Source of the DNA: Stromatinia cepivora
Lineage: Eukaryota; Ascomycota; Leotiomycetes; Helotiales; Sclerotiniaceae
Reading direction: 5' to 3'
Assembly (NCBI GenBank): GCA_014898415.1
Contig: RCTD01000023.1
Span: 186,001-250,000 of the forward strand
DNA length: 64,000 nucleotides
Shown in pieces: positions 37,113-51,455 of this stretch (position 1 is its first letter; every line of letters starts with the position of its first letter). The notes below the pieces were generated by a model. The model did no database searches, was not told where the DNA came from, and was given only the letters and a program-made list of their open reading frames with translations. The position numbers were made by a program, and so were the translations under genes.

Positions 37113-38478
37113 GTAACCGATATCCCTGTATCATGCACGGCCCTGTATCTTGCACGTTTTTATTTATTAAGTAAAAATATATTATAAATTAATTGATAAT
37201 TATTATAATACGAAAATCGATATAATATATTTTGAGTAATAAAAGAAAAAAAAAGATTTTAAAAGAAAAAAAAAACAATCAATGAATTTAAAATCTAATT
37301 ATAATAAAATAATAATCTAATTAATATTTTCTTTATAAATTGATAAATATCTATTTATAGATTTTGTAATAAATCTGAAAACATATTTAATTATTTATTT
37401 TATTATTATAATATTTTAAATTCTCGAAAAATATCAAGAATTAAGTTTTATATTAAAATCTAAAACTTTATATTTATGATTTTATTTTAAATAATTTATC
37501 AAATATTTTGAAAAAGATTTTATATATAATAATAATATTAAATGAATTCAAATAAAAATATATTTTATTTTTAAAAAAATAATGAAAAGTAAAAGTTTAA
37601 AATGTTTTTCAAAAAACAAAACAGTTTAAATTTTAATAAGAATCAATTATAAAATAATTAAATAAAATATCAAAATAAATCTAATTTAATATATAATTTT
37701 TATAAATCTTGGAACAATCTAAGAATTTCAAAAGAATTATATTCATTATCATTCCCCTCCCCCCAATCAAATTTCTTAAAGAAAAGATTGAAGTTCTTTA
37801 ATAAATCTTAATAAATTATACTATTTAAAACTTATTTTAAAATCAAAAAATCAATATTTTTAAAATATTCTTAAAGAATTATATTTGAGATATTATATTG
37901 TATATTTAAATAGTAATTTTTTACAATATTATTATTTAATTATTTAATAATATTTTAAAATAAAATTCTTTCAATTATTATTAATTTGATATTTATTTAT
38001 AGAATTAATAAAAACTTATAAATTTTCATATTAAAATAAATTTGAATCGATAAATATAATTTTATATTGAAATAAAAATTAATATATTATAACATTATTA
38101 AATCTGCTTTAATAATATTTTATTTTCAAAAATTGAAAATTAAATTCATTATAATTTCGAGTTTTTAATATAAAATTTTACTTTTTGAATATTTTCTATA
38201 TTTTATTATATGAAAAATTCATAATTCATTAAACAATTTCAATTTCAATTTATATATTTTTTAATATATTTTTAAATTTTTTTAAGTAGTAAAATATATA
38301 GTTTTTTTTTAGTATTATATATTATAGAATGATTTAGAAAAATATAAAATATTTTATTTGAAGATTTCAAAGAGATATATTTATAAATTATTTATTAATT
38401 GATTTTATAAAGTAATTTTATAAAAATTAAAATACGTATAAGATACCGGACTGTGCACGATGCAGGGATATCGGTTAT
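37113..38478. mobile_element. A+T-rich relic element with 44-bp inverted ends
   Basis: A 1.37-kb block of almost pure A+T is bounded by inverted repeats at 37113-37156 and 38435-38478. The outer part shares TAACCGATATCCCTG with GTATCTT further in; by eye 36 of 44 positions agree and seven of the eight differences are transitions. A CTA trinucleotide abuts both ends (37110-37112 and 38479-38481), a possible target duplication. No ORF survives inside. Repeat-induced point mutation (RIP) turns duplicated fungal DNA A+T-rich by C-to-T changes, and the end differences fit that. The original transposon family cannot be told. A noncoding A+T-rich island of another origin is the alternative. Confidence 0.6.
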
Positions 38479-39183
38479 CTAAGTATCATAGTACATATAA
38501 ACATATGTTAAGTAGTACCTAGCAAGCTCCTCTGCAGCTTAACTGATTACCTAGTTAGTTTTCCACTGCATTAACGTGACGTATTAACGTGACATTAATG
38601 ATCACATAAACCTATGAGGGATTTCTACGTCAATGCCTTACGAGTCACGACACCCTCAGTTGAAAATATCCTGGATCCTCTATTCCTTTTTTGGCGATTT
38701 GTGATTTACGTTCAAGTACTCTGATCTAGAAAGGGTAACCCGTATTGTGCCACCATACAAAACTGGCTAATGTATTAGCTGCTATTGAGATCAGTTGATT
38801 TTTGGGAGATGGTGGAGTATGCATGGTGAAGGTATCATGGAATGCGCGTATGTTACTTTTATCGACGGCAATATGAGATAATGAGAACCTTGAGAGATCA
38901 GGACCCAACTGAATATAGATAGTTTTTCAACTCATTGGTCCCAAAACAAGCCATGTTTTAGCTTTACAACAAGTCAGCTTCACAAGTCAAAAGTTCGATA
39001 TAGAACAGATATTCCACAATAACCATCACTCTTTTACTATCGAATTTCCAGATCTTCGCAATGTTCATTAAAATCATAGGTATCAACAATAAATTTCCTT
39101 TCCTTTCCGTTTCCGAGATGTTTCGCTTGTCAAAACCTGACCAGATGAATAACCTTTACCACATCATATGTTTGTCCTTCTCC
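38479..39183. other. intergenic, no gene seen
   Basis: About 700 bases between the A+T island and the end of the SDR gene, of ordinary composition. Short open stretches at 38726-38908 (minus) and 39061-39261 (plus) lack motifs; the latter overlaps the SDR 3' end. Confidence 0.5.
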
Positions 39184-40180
39184 TCAAGAAATACCTCGTC
39201 CACCATCTACCTCCAAGCAAGTACCCGTGATGAACTTTGCCTCATTACTGGCAAGGAATAAACAATAATTAGCCACATCCTCCGGAGTACAGAGACGACC
39301 TAATGGCACATTGAAGAGGAATTTGTCACGGTTTTCGGAAGTGTCATCCATTCCAGTGAATGTAGAGAAGCTGTGGAGGATTAGTAGACGTAAAAATAGA
39401 AGATAAGAGATACATACAGGCCAGTACCAGCGAGTAGTGGACAAATAGAATTGATTCTAATGTTCTTGGGTCCATATTCCGCCGCGAGTCCTTTGGTGGC
39501 CTTTTCTCTTGTTAGAAGTGTGATTACATCGTACAAGTGAAATACTTACATTGACAACGGCAGCTTTACTGGCGTTGTACCAGACAAGACCTGGTCGAGG
39601 CCTTGAAGCCCCGATCGATGCGATATTAATCATAGATCCACCTTCGCCTTGATTAATAACATTCGGAATGAAGTGTCTTGTTGCGTAGAAGATTGATTTG
39701 ACATTGACATTAAAAACCTTGTCGAATTCATCTTCGATGACATCCAAAGTTGGCTATTCTCATATCAGTCTGATATATCGATTTACATCTCCATCTCCAA
39801 CTACATCTCACGGCCACTAAACAGCAAAACAGCAAAACAGCAAAACAGCCCAATACACCACTCACCTTACTCCTATAGCTCGTCCCAGCATTATTAACGC
39901 AAACATCCACCCTTCCCCACTTAGCAAGCGTAGTCTCCAACACCCTCTCCCAATCTTCCTCATTCGTCACATCCATCTTAACAAAAAGCATACTATGTGG
40001 ATGAACACTGGCAACACGTTCACCACCAACAGCATCAATATCTGCAATAGTCACTTTGCATCCTTCTCCTGCAAAGCGACGGGCGATGCCTTCACCAAAA
40101 CCTGAACCACCGCCTGTGACAATGGCAACTTTGTTCTTGAGACGACTTCCGAGAACTTTTGGTTCGGCGGTTGGCGCCAT
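39184..40180 (-). CDS. short-chain dehydrogenase/reductase (SDR)
   Basis: Four exons: 40180-39866, 39753-39550, 39500-39418 and 39370-39184, giving 262 aa, a classical SDR length. The cofactor motif TGGGSGFG is at residues 22-29. The Asp-containing ADID after the second strand favours NAD(H). NNAG lies near residue 97, the Ser of NIASIGASRP near 146 and the catalytic YNASK near 160. The intron joins read smoothly: SYRSK-PTLDVIEDEF, VVN-ATKGLAAEYGP and GTGL-FSTFTGM. The C-terminus ends with FITGTCLEVDGGRG, typical of FabG-like enzymes. It catalyses oxidation of an alcohol or reduction of a ketone; the substrate is not predictable. The first intron carries a short run of CAGCAAAA repeats. It is probably cytosolic. 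Confidence 0.9.
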
Positions 40181-41689
40181 TTTGATTATTTGCGTTCTTT
40201 AGGATATTGCTGGATACAGGAGGGAGGTAGTATGATGAGTGGTAACGCGCTGACACTTGATCAAATATTAAGGCTCGACTTGACAATGGAAGAATGAGAC
40301 AAATAAATAGGCTTCTAAATACCCTCAACTGATCATCAGGATCGACGAATTCAACACGCTTTGCATACGTCGTCGTACAGATGGAAGGTGCGGGGAATAG
40401 GAATGAGGGGTAAGTGTCACGGGACTTCTCGATTTGGTTAAGTCACACCACACTTAAAGTACATGCAAAATCTACTTTTCTTTGTATTCATCATTCATAA
40501 AGTTAGGTTATAGTAAGATTTTTCAAGATAACTTTTTGCTGTCATTGGATAGTTACCAAGTCTTCTACCTAACCGATGTGGCTTCAATAGGAGAACTCCA
40601 AGATCTGAGATCTTTGGTCTGAACAACATCAGATGTTCCTATTCCCGATTCATATTTATGTTTATGTCTATTCGAATAATGTCAAGTAGATCCTGAAATA
40701 TTCCAATGTTCGCAATTGTGCCAGTATAAAATCTAGAGTAACTAATATTAGCAGAAGCACTTTAAGTACATCCCTTATTTGTGTTCGAGCTTGCACCTAT
40801 CAGTATTGCCCTTCCAAATTCCGGCATCATCATACTCGCTTTTATTCCAACTTATTTCTCCTCGCATAATGCAGTTACGGAATTTCCCTGGAGAAGAATT
40901 CCAAGCAAATAACATGTTCGGAAGCAGTATTGGTGTTGAGCCAAACATAGCTAGCAAAGTTATTGGTCGAAACAAAGTTACTTACATCCATCTACCTTTC
41001 AATACAAATCACACAAGATTCCCAGCATCTGAAGCTTCAAGGTCAACCAACTACACACCGAGAAACCCTGTCAGAATCGTAAGATATTATCATCAAACCT
41101 GGTTCGCGTTAGCTTTCGTGGCCACTGGATTTATTATGATAGTTATATCAAATTACTGTTGAAAAAGCGGTCACACCATCTCCACAATTTCGCATCTTCT
41201 TCAAATGAAAACTCGATTACGAGATGAGTGGTGCGCAGACGGACATTGAAAAGTCGGGGGTGGGGGAAGGCGAAAGAAGTGGAGGGCAAAGGAGAGAAGC
41301 CAGCAACCTCCAACAAGAAGGTGGGCAGCAAGACTAAGGGGCATTAGGCATTATAATTTGACGCAGGACCACTAGCCGAAATATCGCAGGTATCCCTCCA
41401 ATGATGAGGCAAAGGAGCTTTGAAAAAAAGTTTTAGCGAGCATAAAGAGTTTCTGATATTAGCACTTAAACAAATGAACTTGGATATTTCCGTATATTTA
41501 CTTCCCTGGTATATATGTACCGTGTAATTTCCAGAGGTTCATAGTATGTGAATAAACCGCATATCAAGAAATATGCTACGATCAAAACCGGAAACAATAT
41601 ATCGTATTTGTTTTCATGCTGATCTCACGAACAGTATCAAATTAAACTCGATTGAATCCACACTAGCATCACTTCTAATGTTACACAAC
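40181..41689. other. intergenic, SDR promoter and possible small ORF
   Basis: About 1.5 kb upstream of the SDR gene. The only notable item is an open frame at 40779-41162 (described separately). Otherwise it is ordinary intergenic sequence. Confidence 0.45.
40779..41162 (+). other. possible small tail-anchored protein ORF
   Basis: An uninterrupted frame of 127 codons. A likelier start is the inner ATG at 40869 (MQLRNFPGEEF), giving about 97 aa. The body is polar and the last 20 residues form one hydrophobic helix (WFALAFVATGFIMIVIS) before a short end NYC. That is the plan of a tail-anchored protein. I recognise no family, and chance is a real alternative because the flanks are non-coding. 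Confidence 0.22.
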
Positions 41690-42930
41690 CATATCAAGCT
41701 ATCAACAAAATATTCTAAAGGATGAGTATTGTTCAGAGCAGGAATTGAGCCAGGCGTGCCGTTTAATCATGCTCGAGGCATGTCCTCATAATGAACGCAC
41801 AAACGGTGCAGCGCAAGGTTTCCCAGATAATAGTGTATCCTGAGTACTATAGGCAGCCAGACGGCCAAACATATCAAAATGGCAGTGGTTTGACTGGCTA
41901 TCGAGTTTCGGGTCCTCTCCAAGATGTGACACACTCCTATTTCTACCGAACCTCTTCCCTGTAGAGAGCGGGAACAAGCGGCGTTGAATGTTCATGCAGG
42001 AATTTTGGCTCTCGGTAAATTTGGCATCCCCCTTATCCACTTACTCTTTTTAACGGAATTGCTACTAAATGAAACACATGGATGCCCCGAGATTGTGGAT
42101 GACATCGCATTCTCGAGATGGCGAAGACAAAGGGAAAAGGCAATTATGGTTAGGTTTATTAACTTCGCGAATATTCCAGAATGTCGGATCATCATGAATC
42201 CGTCTGCCACTTGGAATTTATACTTTTCTTCATACAAAGCATTTGCAGTAAAACGCGCCGTATGGAAAGCCATACTAGAAAGCTATGATTGAGGAGCCAA
42301 GCTGCATTTTGCCAGTAGAAAGATTGAAAGGATTTTATAAAATGTTGCAATCCAGCCCCCCTCACTCCCAGAATGCCTCAAATGATCTGCATACCTAAGA
42401 TATGCAACAAAGACAATCAATTGCTCTTCGAAGTTCAACATGCGTTACTGACCCTTCTTTCATAAGATCTACAAGATGAGATATGCAACAAACACAATGA
42501 ACTGCTCTTTAAGGTCCAATATGTCAAATATGCGTTACCAACCCATCTATCACAAGATCTGCAAAAATGAGACGTGCAACAAAGACAATGAATTGTGCTT
42601 CGAAATGCTGCTAGAGGTGTAAAATGCGTGAGTAATTCCCTTATTAAAAGATCAACAAGAATGATTTGCAACAAGCACAATTAGTTGCGCTTGAAAATGC
42701 TGCTATTGATGTCTTGATAAATTGTGAAATGATCAACAACCTTGAGACGGGCGACAGAACACCAAGAGATGCGCTCCAAAGTGCTGCTCTTGGTGTAGTA
42801 CATACGTACAAGATGATAGACCGCTTCCAACCTTCTCTCTTTCGCTTTGACTCGTTCGTTTCCGATTATTATCGCGGTGATTCAGGTTGGGTCCGAGGCA
42901 AAGAATTTGCTTCTCAGGGCCTTTTTTGAT
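41690..42930 (+). pseudogene. decayed coding-like region with tandem repeats
   Basis: Several neighbouring open pieces on the plus strand look protein-like but are cut by stops and frame changes. One near 41738-41822 reads EQELSQACRLIMLEACPH. A second near 41845-41970 reads KWQWFDWLSSFGSSPRC. A third at 41984-42292 contains AFSRWRRQREKAIMVRF and ends KAILESYD. After diverged tandem repeats, a last piece at 42666-42929 carries LENAAIDVLINCEMI and LQSAALGVVHTYKMI. No consistent splicing joins them. I read it as the remains of one or more dead genes, family unknown; noncoding DNA with chance open frames is the alternative. Confidence 0.25.
42401..42750. repeat. diverged tandem repeat, unit 81-91 bp, four copies
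   Basis: The word TGCAACAA recurs at 42403, 42484, 42575 and 42666, each followed by an A/C-rich AGACAAT-like stretch and then TTG or CTG plus CTTCGAA-like or CTTGAAA-like words. Spacings are 81, 91 and 91. The last copies also share AATGCTGCTA. A possible fifth, weaker copy follows near 42770-42815. Confidence 0.65.
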
Positions 42931-45445
42931 AGATCATCTTCATTCCCAGTGGTAGGTACCAGTAGACTTTAGGATCTACGGCGAAGATCACCTGTAGAAA
43001 ACTCTCACTTGATTTTCGCAGATAAAAGCTTGGCACCTAATAAGCCTATGGGCTACCCAGGCAAAATTTCAATTTGTGAAAGCAAGAAAACATTCTTGTC
43101 CCGTTATGGTGAAGACCGATAAATATTTGTATCAATGGAGTGCGACCTCGAGATTATGAGAGAAGCCCATCACGAATGCGTCGTCTTAACAACACTGCAC
43201 AGTATGCTGTTGGTGCATTGCTGAGTTCTGACTATGGTGATTTGGATTTTCTAGTCGAGCTTAATTTGATATAGTTGTGCGTACGACTATCCAAGGTTTG
43301 AACTTGGATTGCTCCAACAAACCGAGTAAGTTTTCTCGGTATGTTGATCTTAGTTGAAGTGGATCACGTAGGAAGAGGCCTATGTATATAGGCATATGAA
43401 AAGGCTTCCCGAGGTTGATACGGTGCCGATTTCGGTATAAAGCCGGTACATACTTCCCTGCTGTCCATCGTGGTATGTCAAACTTCCATGGTAATGGATT
43501 CAACTAGTCTTACACCCCCTTCGAAAGAAGTACAGATGAAAGAGCCTTGAGTCGATTAAAAATTGCCGTTGTCTGAACTTAACACACGGAGCATTGTCCA
43601 AGTGTTGCGGAACCGAGACCGGCCAATCATAGAGAGAGATATTTGATATCATCGGAGTTTGAGTTTTCCATACCGAAGAGTATCGAGAAATGAGAATGCA
43701 GTGTTTTGGCTGCGGGAATTGTTAAACTAATCAAGTTTCTATGATTTACGGAGTACCAGGTAGCTGCTCTTCTCATAGACCAATCGCTGCCATACAGTAC
43801 CTATTGCATGCGTATATATATATATATATATATGCTTAGGTAAGTCAATTGCGAGTCAATGAACTGGTACACGGTTCACTTCGCAATCTCCATCTTTTGA
43901 TTGTACGGAAATATCCATCGTGGGGGGATGATGTAATGCTATTAGGCATAATTTCCAAGGTTCTTTCTTTAAAGTCCCTAAGTCTTAAGAATAATGAGGA
44001 AAAATAATTCAATCATGTACAATTAAACATATTGTATGACTTTTCAATTCTCGAGAAAATAATATTTGAGCGCCCGTTCAGCAGATGTGTTGTCGTTTCT
44101 ATCTTGGTTGGTTAGGTTATTGATCGATCGAGCAAATTTGAATAAAAAGTGGGAGATAGATCCCTTAAGATGACGTCGGTGGTGCTTCTTAAAGTTTCGA
44201 ATCTGGGTGTTGTACCTTGAAATTGATCTAACGCCGCCTTAGCTAAAATATTCATTTACGATCTATCAGACCAAAACTTTGATCAATTCTCTCCCCAACT
44301 CCCGCTTTTCAATATAAGGTACCCGCATCCAAGATGTTGTATCAATCTATTCCGTATAATAGATAAGCTTTCCAAATATCTATCTATGTACTTGCATAGG
44401 TACCTACCCTTACCAATGTCTATGTCTATGTCTGTCTACTATTTAGGTAAGGAGGGTATCCTTGGCCCTCTATTGTTTAAATCTACTTTTACCTCCTACT
44501 CGGTCTAGGCCTAATGCCGTTCATATCAACATAGCTAGATATTGAAAAGGCCAAAAAACAGTCATGAGTGGCTGGGCATGCAAAGCAGGAAATCTTGCAT
44601 TGTTGATGATCTATCCACTGTCAAATTCAAAAGTGTATATAAACTTAGCTTCCCCTCTCTTGATTCTATTCACAACCCTCATTGAATTAAGAAGATATTC
44701 TTTCTAATGAAGAACGAGACAATTCTTTATCTAATAAAATATACTTGACGCTCCTTCCTCAAAGTCACCAAATTACGATTATCAGGATTATCGGCAAATA
44801 CGAAACAAATACGAAAGAAATACAAAAGAAATACTACTGTCTGTATAAGTCAATTATTATAAATACTAGGTACCTAGACAACGAAACAACTTGAGCGCAC
44901 AAACAAAGTCAACAAAGATTTTCAAACGCTCACTACCTACCTATTGTGTTACTCCATCAAGGGTCCAAGAAATATCCTAAAAGCCAAAGTTGTGTCTAGA
45001 TCTCGGTCGGACCTTTCGACCTTTCATCCAAACAAGAAACAAGTCAAATATCGCAAAAGCGGCATTCGCTCCGTACCTATTTGTATTTGTATTTGTTATT
45101 TTTGGTTGTGGTACTAGATAGATTTAAAGGTAAAGCCCGATTCACGCTGCTTTGCTACTTATTACTCCCCCAAGACAAGGAAATTATTGACTTGACTTGA
45201 ACTTATTATTTTAGGCGACATTCCCACCCCCCATCTCAAAAACTCTCTTGCAGTCTCTTTCTCAATAATTCATCCCACTACCAACCGCCACGCGAAATTC
45301 CACTCACTCACTCACTCACTCACTCACCTACATCCTCTCTCAACCAACTTTCTTTCCTTATAAAGATTTCACTTTCTTCATTCCTACGAAATAATCCTTC
45401 TTTCCCCTAAAATATTAGTTCTCAAAAGAGAACACACAATTCAAA
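42931..45445. other. intergenic, upstream of hog1
   Basis: About 2.5 kb with no gene seen. It includes a TA dinucleotide run near 43815-43832 and, near the gene, a CACT tetranucleotide run at 45301-45327. The last kilobase before 45446 is pyrimidine-rich and likely contains the hog1 promoter and a long 5' leader. Confidence 0.55.
45301..45327. repeat. CACT tetranucleotide microsatellite in the hog1 leader
   Basis: Nearly seven perfect CACT units about 120 bases before the hog1 ATG. They probably lie in the 5' leader or core promoter, where length changes could affect expression. Confidence 0.8.
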
Positions 45446-47115
<1,670 letters not shown>

Positions 47116-48893
47116 ACATGCAACTGTTTTTTCGATTAAATTTGGTTATCAAAGGTATTGCCTAGGTACAACTTTCAGTATGGGACGGTTACACAATTAT
47201 GGGATGGCTGGTTAGGAGTGTTCTCTGGTGCTTTCTGATGCAGCGCAACGCAACGCAACTCCTGGCGAGAATCGGCCTTTCTCCTTTGACTTCTGGCATA
47301 CATACTACCGCCCCGAAGGGTGACGGAAACCTACCTCTTCGAAGTATCTGAAATCTACAACTTTCCTGCCCATGGGTTATTGGATCGTGTATGGCTTGAC
47401 TGAAGTGATGAGATGGGGAGGGGTTTTGCACGCAGTAGAACAATGAATTTCCTTCCGCAAAAGTTGTACTTAGATGGTCGGGCGAGTAAGGTTTTTGGCG
47501 TTTTAATGGACATAGAGTATGTATGAATTACGATTATAATGATTGGGCTATCTCACACCATGTTCCCGGACGTGATATTGTTGAGTGAACCATCTTCACC
47601 ATGATTGGATAAAAATAATTCATTATACTGTGACCTGAAGGAGAATGTCTTCATTGGAATGAAACCCAACTGACACAAATGGAAACCAAGCACTTCCCAA
47701 GCACTCCCCAAGACCTATCAATACGAATCTAGGAATGACAAATGACAACCTTATTAGAACATGCAATACATTTGATCCCACCTCATCATGTGACTAGAAC
47801 AGACTCCAAGTCGGCCATCCTCTCGATCCCTGCACGCACTGTAAGCATTGAAATGGATGTGAAGTATTGGATAATAAGACGAATAGTGGATATTTGTGGC
47901 GTACAAAGAGTTACAGGGATATTTTTTTCCTGGACTTATTCGCTGGCCTTGCAGACTGAATTCAGGTGGGATGGATTGGATGAGAGGAATGATAGAATCT
48001 GGGTGATGGAACTGCGGCATAGTGGATTATTAGGGAATGAATGGATAAAATGTTAGTCATTTTTTAAAGTGGAAGTTTTATCGTAACCGCAGTTATTTCA
48101 AATTGAATGTGTTGAGGCAAGCAAAACAAAGGCAAGTTTGATGGGTGAGCATATCGATAAAGTTGCGATAACCTTGCTCCAGCCTCATTCGGAGGGCTGA
48201 GAAATTGATTCTGGAAAACTTCTGGAATTCTTCTGGAAATCGCGATTCAAGATTGGGGGGACTTTGATACGGATCGTCAGGGTTAATTTTATCAGAGGGG
48301 TAAAGCTCACTGCGTTTCGCAATATCGAAGTCCGGGAGGGAGCATTGGCCAGTTAATTGTGAACGGAACGGGTAGATAGATCTAAGCTGGGGAAAGGAGA
48401 AGAAGATCGATAGGAGGGGACGCAACGACACAATAACGATATACCAAAGACCCACGAGACGAATTGATCTTTTGAGAGAGGAAGTCAACAAAGCATTATA
48501 AAGTTGGAGGTTTGAAGTGATGATTTAGGGAATATGATGTTTTGATTACAAGAACGATTACTCTACTTTGTTTACTCGAAACATCGAAGGCTCGAAGGAC
48601 AAGCGGAAGCAAATATTGTGGATAGACGGAACGAAACGATCCAGAAACGATATTAATATTTACCTACCTAGTCACATATCTACCTTCCTATTGCTCGCCC
48701 ACTGCCTGTTGATATTTAAGAGACTCAAAGAGGGACTCCGGGAGGCCTTTTGTTGCTTTTAGCTTTTAGCCACTGGGCCGTGATATCTGTGAGAGGGACT
48801 CGAGACAAAGTGCGGCTCCGGATTGGTACAACGTATCGAAGGTCGATTCTCTATAGCTTGGGCGAGAAAATAGAAGAGGGCCAGGCGCACTGG
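47116..48893. other. intergenic, no gene seen
   Basis: About 1.8 kb between hog1 and avl9. Open stretches at 47742-48056 (plus) and 48093-48491 (minus, with one hydrophobic N-terminal segment) show no recognised motif. A short GCAACGCAAC repeat lies near 47243-47260. Confidence 0.5.
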
Positions 48894-51455
48894 ATGGAGA
48901 ATATTGAGAGGAAGGGCGGGGATGAGGAGGTGCCGGCGGGGGGAAGAAAAGGGTTTGTGCCATTGGTTACGGTGGTGGATTTTCACCATGCGAGGTGAGT
49001 GTTTCGGGATTACTTGCGGGGGATGATGGGGAATAAGGATGATGGGCTTGAGGCTGAAGTGAGGGAACCTGGCTAACATGGGTTTTTATTAGAGGGCCGG
49101 AAGTCGAGTATTGGTTTGGGGCAGAAGAGGGAACTGATCCTGCGGTGGAAAATGAATGGCCTTTATTGCCGTTCATGGCTTTGAGTGATGGAGCGCATGC
49201 GTAAGTTGCTATCCCCAGGTTTTGCACATTCAAGAAAGAAGATCTGAGGCTGACGGGTAATCAAAATGGCAGATCAACAGAAGACTTCTCATATTTTACA
49301 CTTTTACGACCTGCGCGAGAAAACCTACCTCCCACATCTCTCTTCGGTATCTCCTGCACACAACAGATGGACGCTTCAATACTGCTCAACCGTCCCGCAG
49401 ATGTAACTCGATCGACAGTACAAAAGGCTGTGGTTGTGATAGCCGATTCGCCCCAATTCTTTGGGATGCTGAGGGAAAGATTGGGAGTTGTTACGAAAGC
49501 TTGGTTTGCCCAACGAGAATTTACAGATACGGAGATATTGAGGAGGTTTCAGGAGAGTCTGGCGGAGGAGAAAAGTAGAGGGGAATTGGGAGATAGGGAG
49601 GAGTATTTAGGAATGAGTTTGAGGGAATTGGTTAAGGAGTTTAAGTGGCAGACTTTGGTGCTTTTTAAATGTTGTTTGCTGCAACCGAAGGTAATCTCCA
49701 CTTCCCTGGTGAATTGATGATAGATATTGACTTGAGGTATAGATGTTATTCTTTGGTACAAGATGCGAGAGATTATGCATGATGCAGTTCTCACTTATAT
49801 CTCTAATACCCGGTCTGATACGGAATTTACAAGATTGTGCCGATCCGGAATTGGATGATTATAGGAAAAATCTTGTGAAACCGACGAGTCTGAAAACGAG
49901 CGATAGAACTTCGTTGTTGAATTATATGGGACTACCTTTGCAAATATTTGGCAAGGTATAGACCTCTTCACAGTCCTATGTATAACTGTTTTACTAATTG
50001 GATATGTAGGGAAGTCTTTTTGGTCCTTATACCCCTTTACAGCAACTTGATATATTAGCGGATTACGGCACAAAATCATATATCGTTGGTTCAACGAATT
50101 CTTTACTTTTGCAACAGAGAGATCGATACAGCGACATTCTTATTAATCTAGATGAACTCACAATTAATATCACATCCGCGTCACTGAGGTCCGCATTAGC
50201 ACTCTCGGCGGCCGATCGACGCTGGATTGATTTCATTACCCAAACCGTCAACGACACTTGGGATGAATCAAATCCAAGTCGACCTAAAACTATGGGCTAC
50301 GTCGGCTCCGAAGAATTCATTCGCATGCAATTTGAAGAATATCTCCTCTCACTAATCTCCTCTGTCAAATGCCACAACTACCTTACAGCCAACGCTCACA
50401 ACCCCAGAGCTCAACTTCCACAAGTTGACGGTGATCCTGCTCATGATTTCAACATGGATTGGATAGAAGCATGGACACGAAGTGAAAATTATGAAATTTG
50501 GAATAACCATACGGATTCGCATCTTTTCGATATCGTGGAGCCTAAACATCCTTGCGCAGGTGGTCTTACGATAGATGATGTTCAAAGACGCATTGCTGAA
50601 CAAGTTAAGGAAATGCATCTTGATGAAAGATTTGCGGTAGGCAAGGAAGTGTTGGGGAGAAATCTTGCTGCGGGAAAAGAAAAGGCCAGTACGGTTTTCA
50701 ATAAATTGTATGCGGACATGGAATCCTATCGGGAGAGTCAGAGGAAGAGAAACGAGGAGGCTAGGATTGTAGCCGAGAAAGCGGCAACTGCAAGTGGTGC
50801 ATCAAGTCCAGTGGCCAGTCAAACGGATTTTAATGGACCAAAGTCACCCTCGGTGCAAAGTAGAGCGGGGGCCTATATAGGAAGCTGGGGTACGTGGATG
50901 GGGGAAAAGAGAAAGGCAGGTTGGGGGAGGAGCTCGGGTAGTCAGGATAAGGTACAGCAGGTTACGAGTAATGGGAAGAGGAATTCGAGGGGGTTTTTTG
51001 GAAAGGAAAATATTCATATGATGGAGGGGGGAAATGGGGGAGAGAGGAGTCCACTCAGTCCACGGGATTCACAGGGTGGATATTCACCGCTGGGTGAGAG
51101 ACCGAGGACGGCGGAGAGTTTTAAGGAGAGCATTTTTGATGCGGAGATGGAGGCGAATGGGGTTGGAGATGGAGATGGGAAGGTGGTGGAGAAGATTAGT
51201 GATGCACCCCCAAGAGTTGAAATTCCGGGACATTTTTCGAGGTTCCATGAGGAGATGGGAGATGAAGAGACGAAAGATCATGATGATGATAGCGGTAGTG
51301 GTGAGGAAGAAAAGAAAACGATCGTACCTGTATCGATTGAATCAAACGTTTGGGACGACGAAAGAAATGGGGATGCAGATAAAGATAAACATGAGAGGGC
51401 GGAAAGAGTAGCAGAGGCGATGCAGGAGGCGGTGGATTCTTCGATTCATTCGTAG
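48894..51455 (+). CDS. avl9: Avl9 homologue, DENN-related late secretory protein
   Basis: Five exons: 48894-48994, 49093-49200, 49273-49690, 49743-49955 and 50010-51455, giving 761 aa, close to yeast Avl9. The start chosen is MENIERKGGDEE, before FVPLVTVVDFHHA-RGPEVEYWFG across the first intron. Next come LLPFMALSDGAHA-STEDFSYFTLL and the SLFGPYTPLQQLDILADY block, which are conserved Avl9 stretches. The C-terminal ~200 residues are charged, Ser/Gly/Glu-rich and probably disordered. Avl9 acts in exocytic transport from the Golgi; it was found in yeast as essential when Apl2 and Vps1 are missing. The N-terminal part has the DENN-like fold described for the family. The start could lie further upstream, as the frame is open back to about 48750. 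Confidence 0.9.

Noticed and set aside
48093..48491. 132-codon minus-strand frame with a hydrophobic N-terminal segment
   Set aside because: No recognisable motif and no splice partners. The ATG sits next to A+T-rich filler, so chance is at least as likely; kept only as a note.
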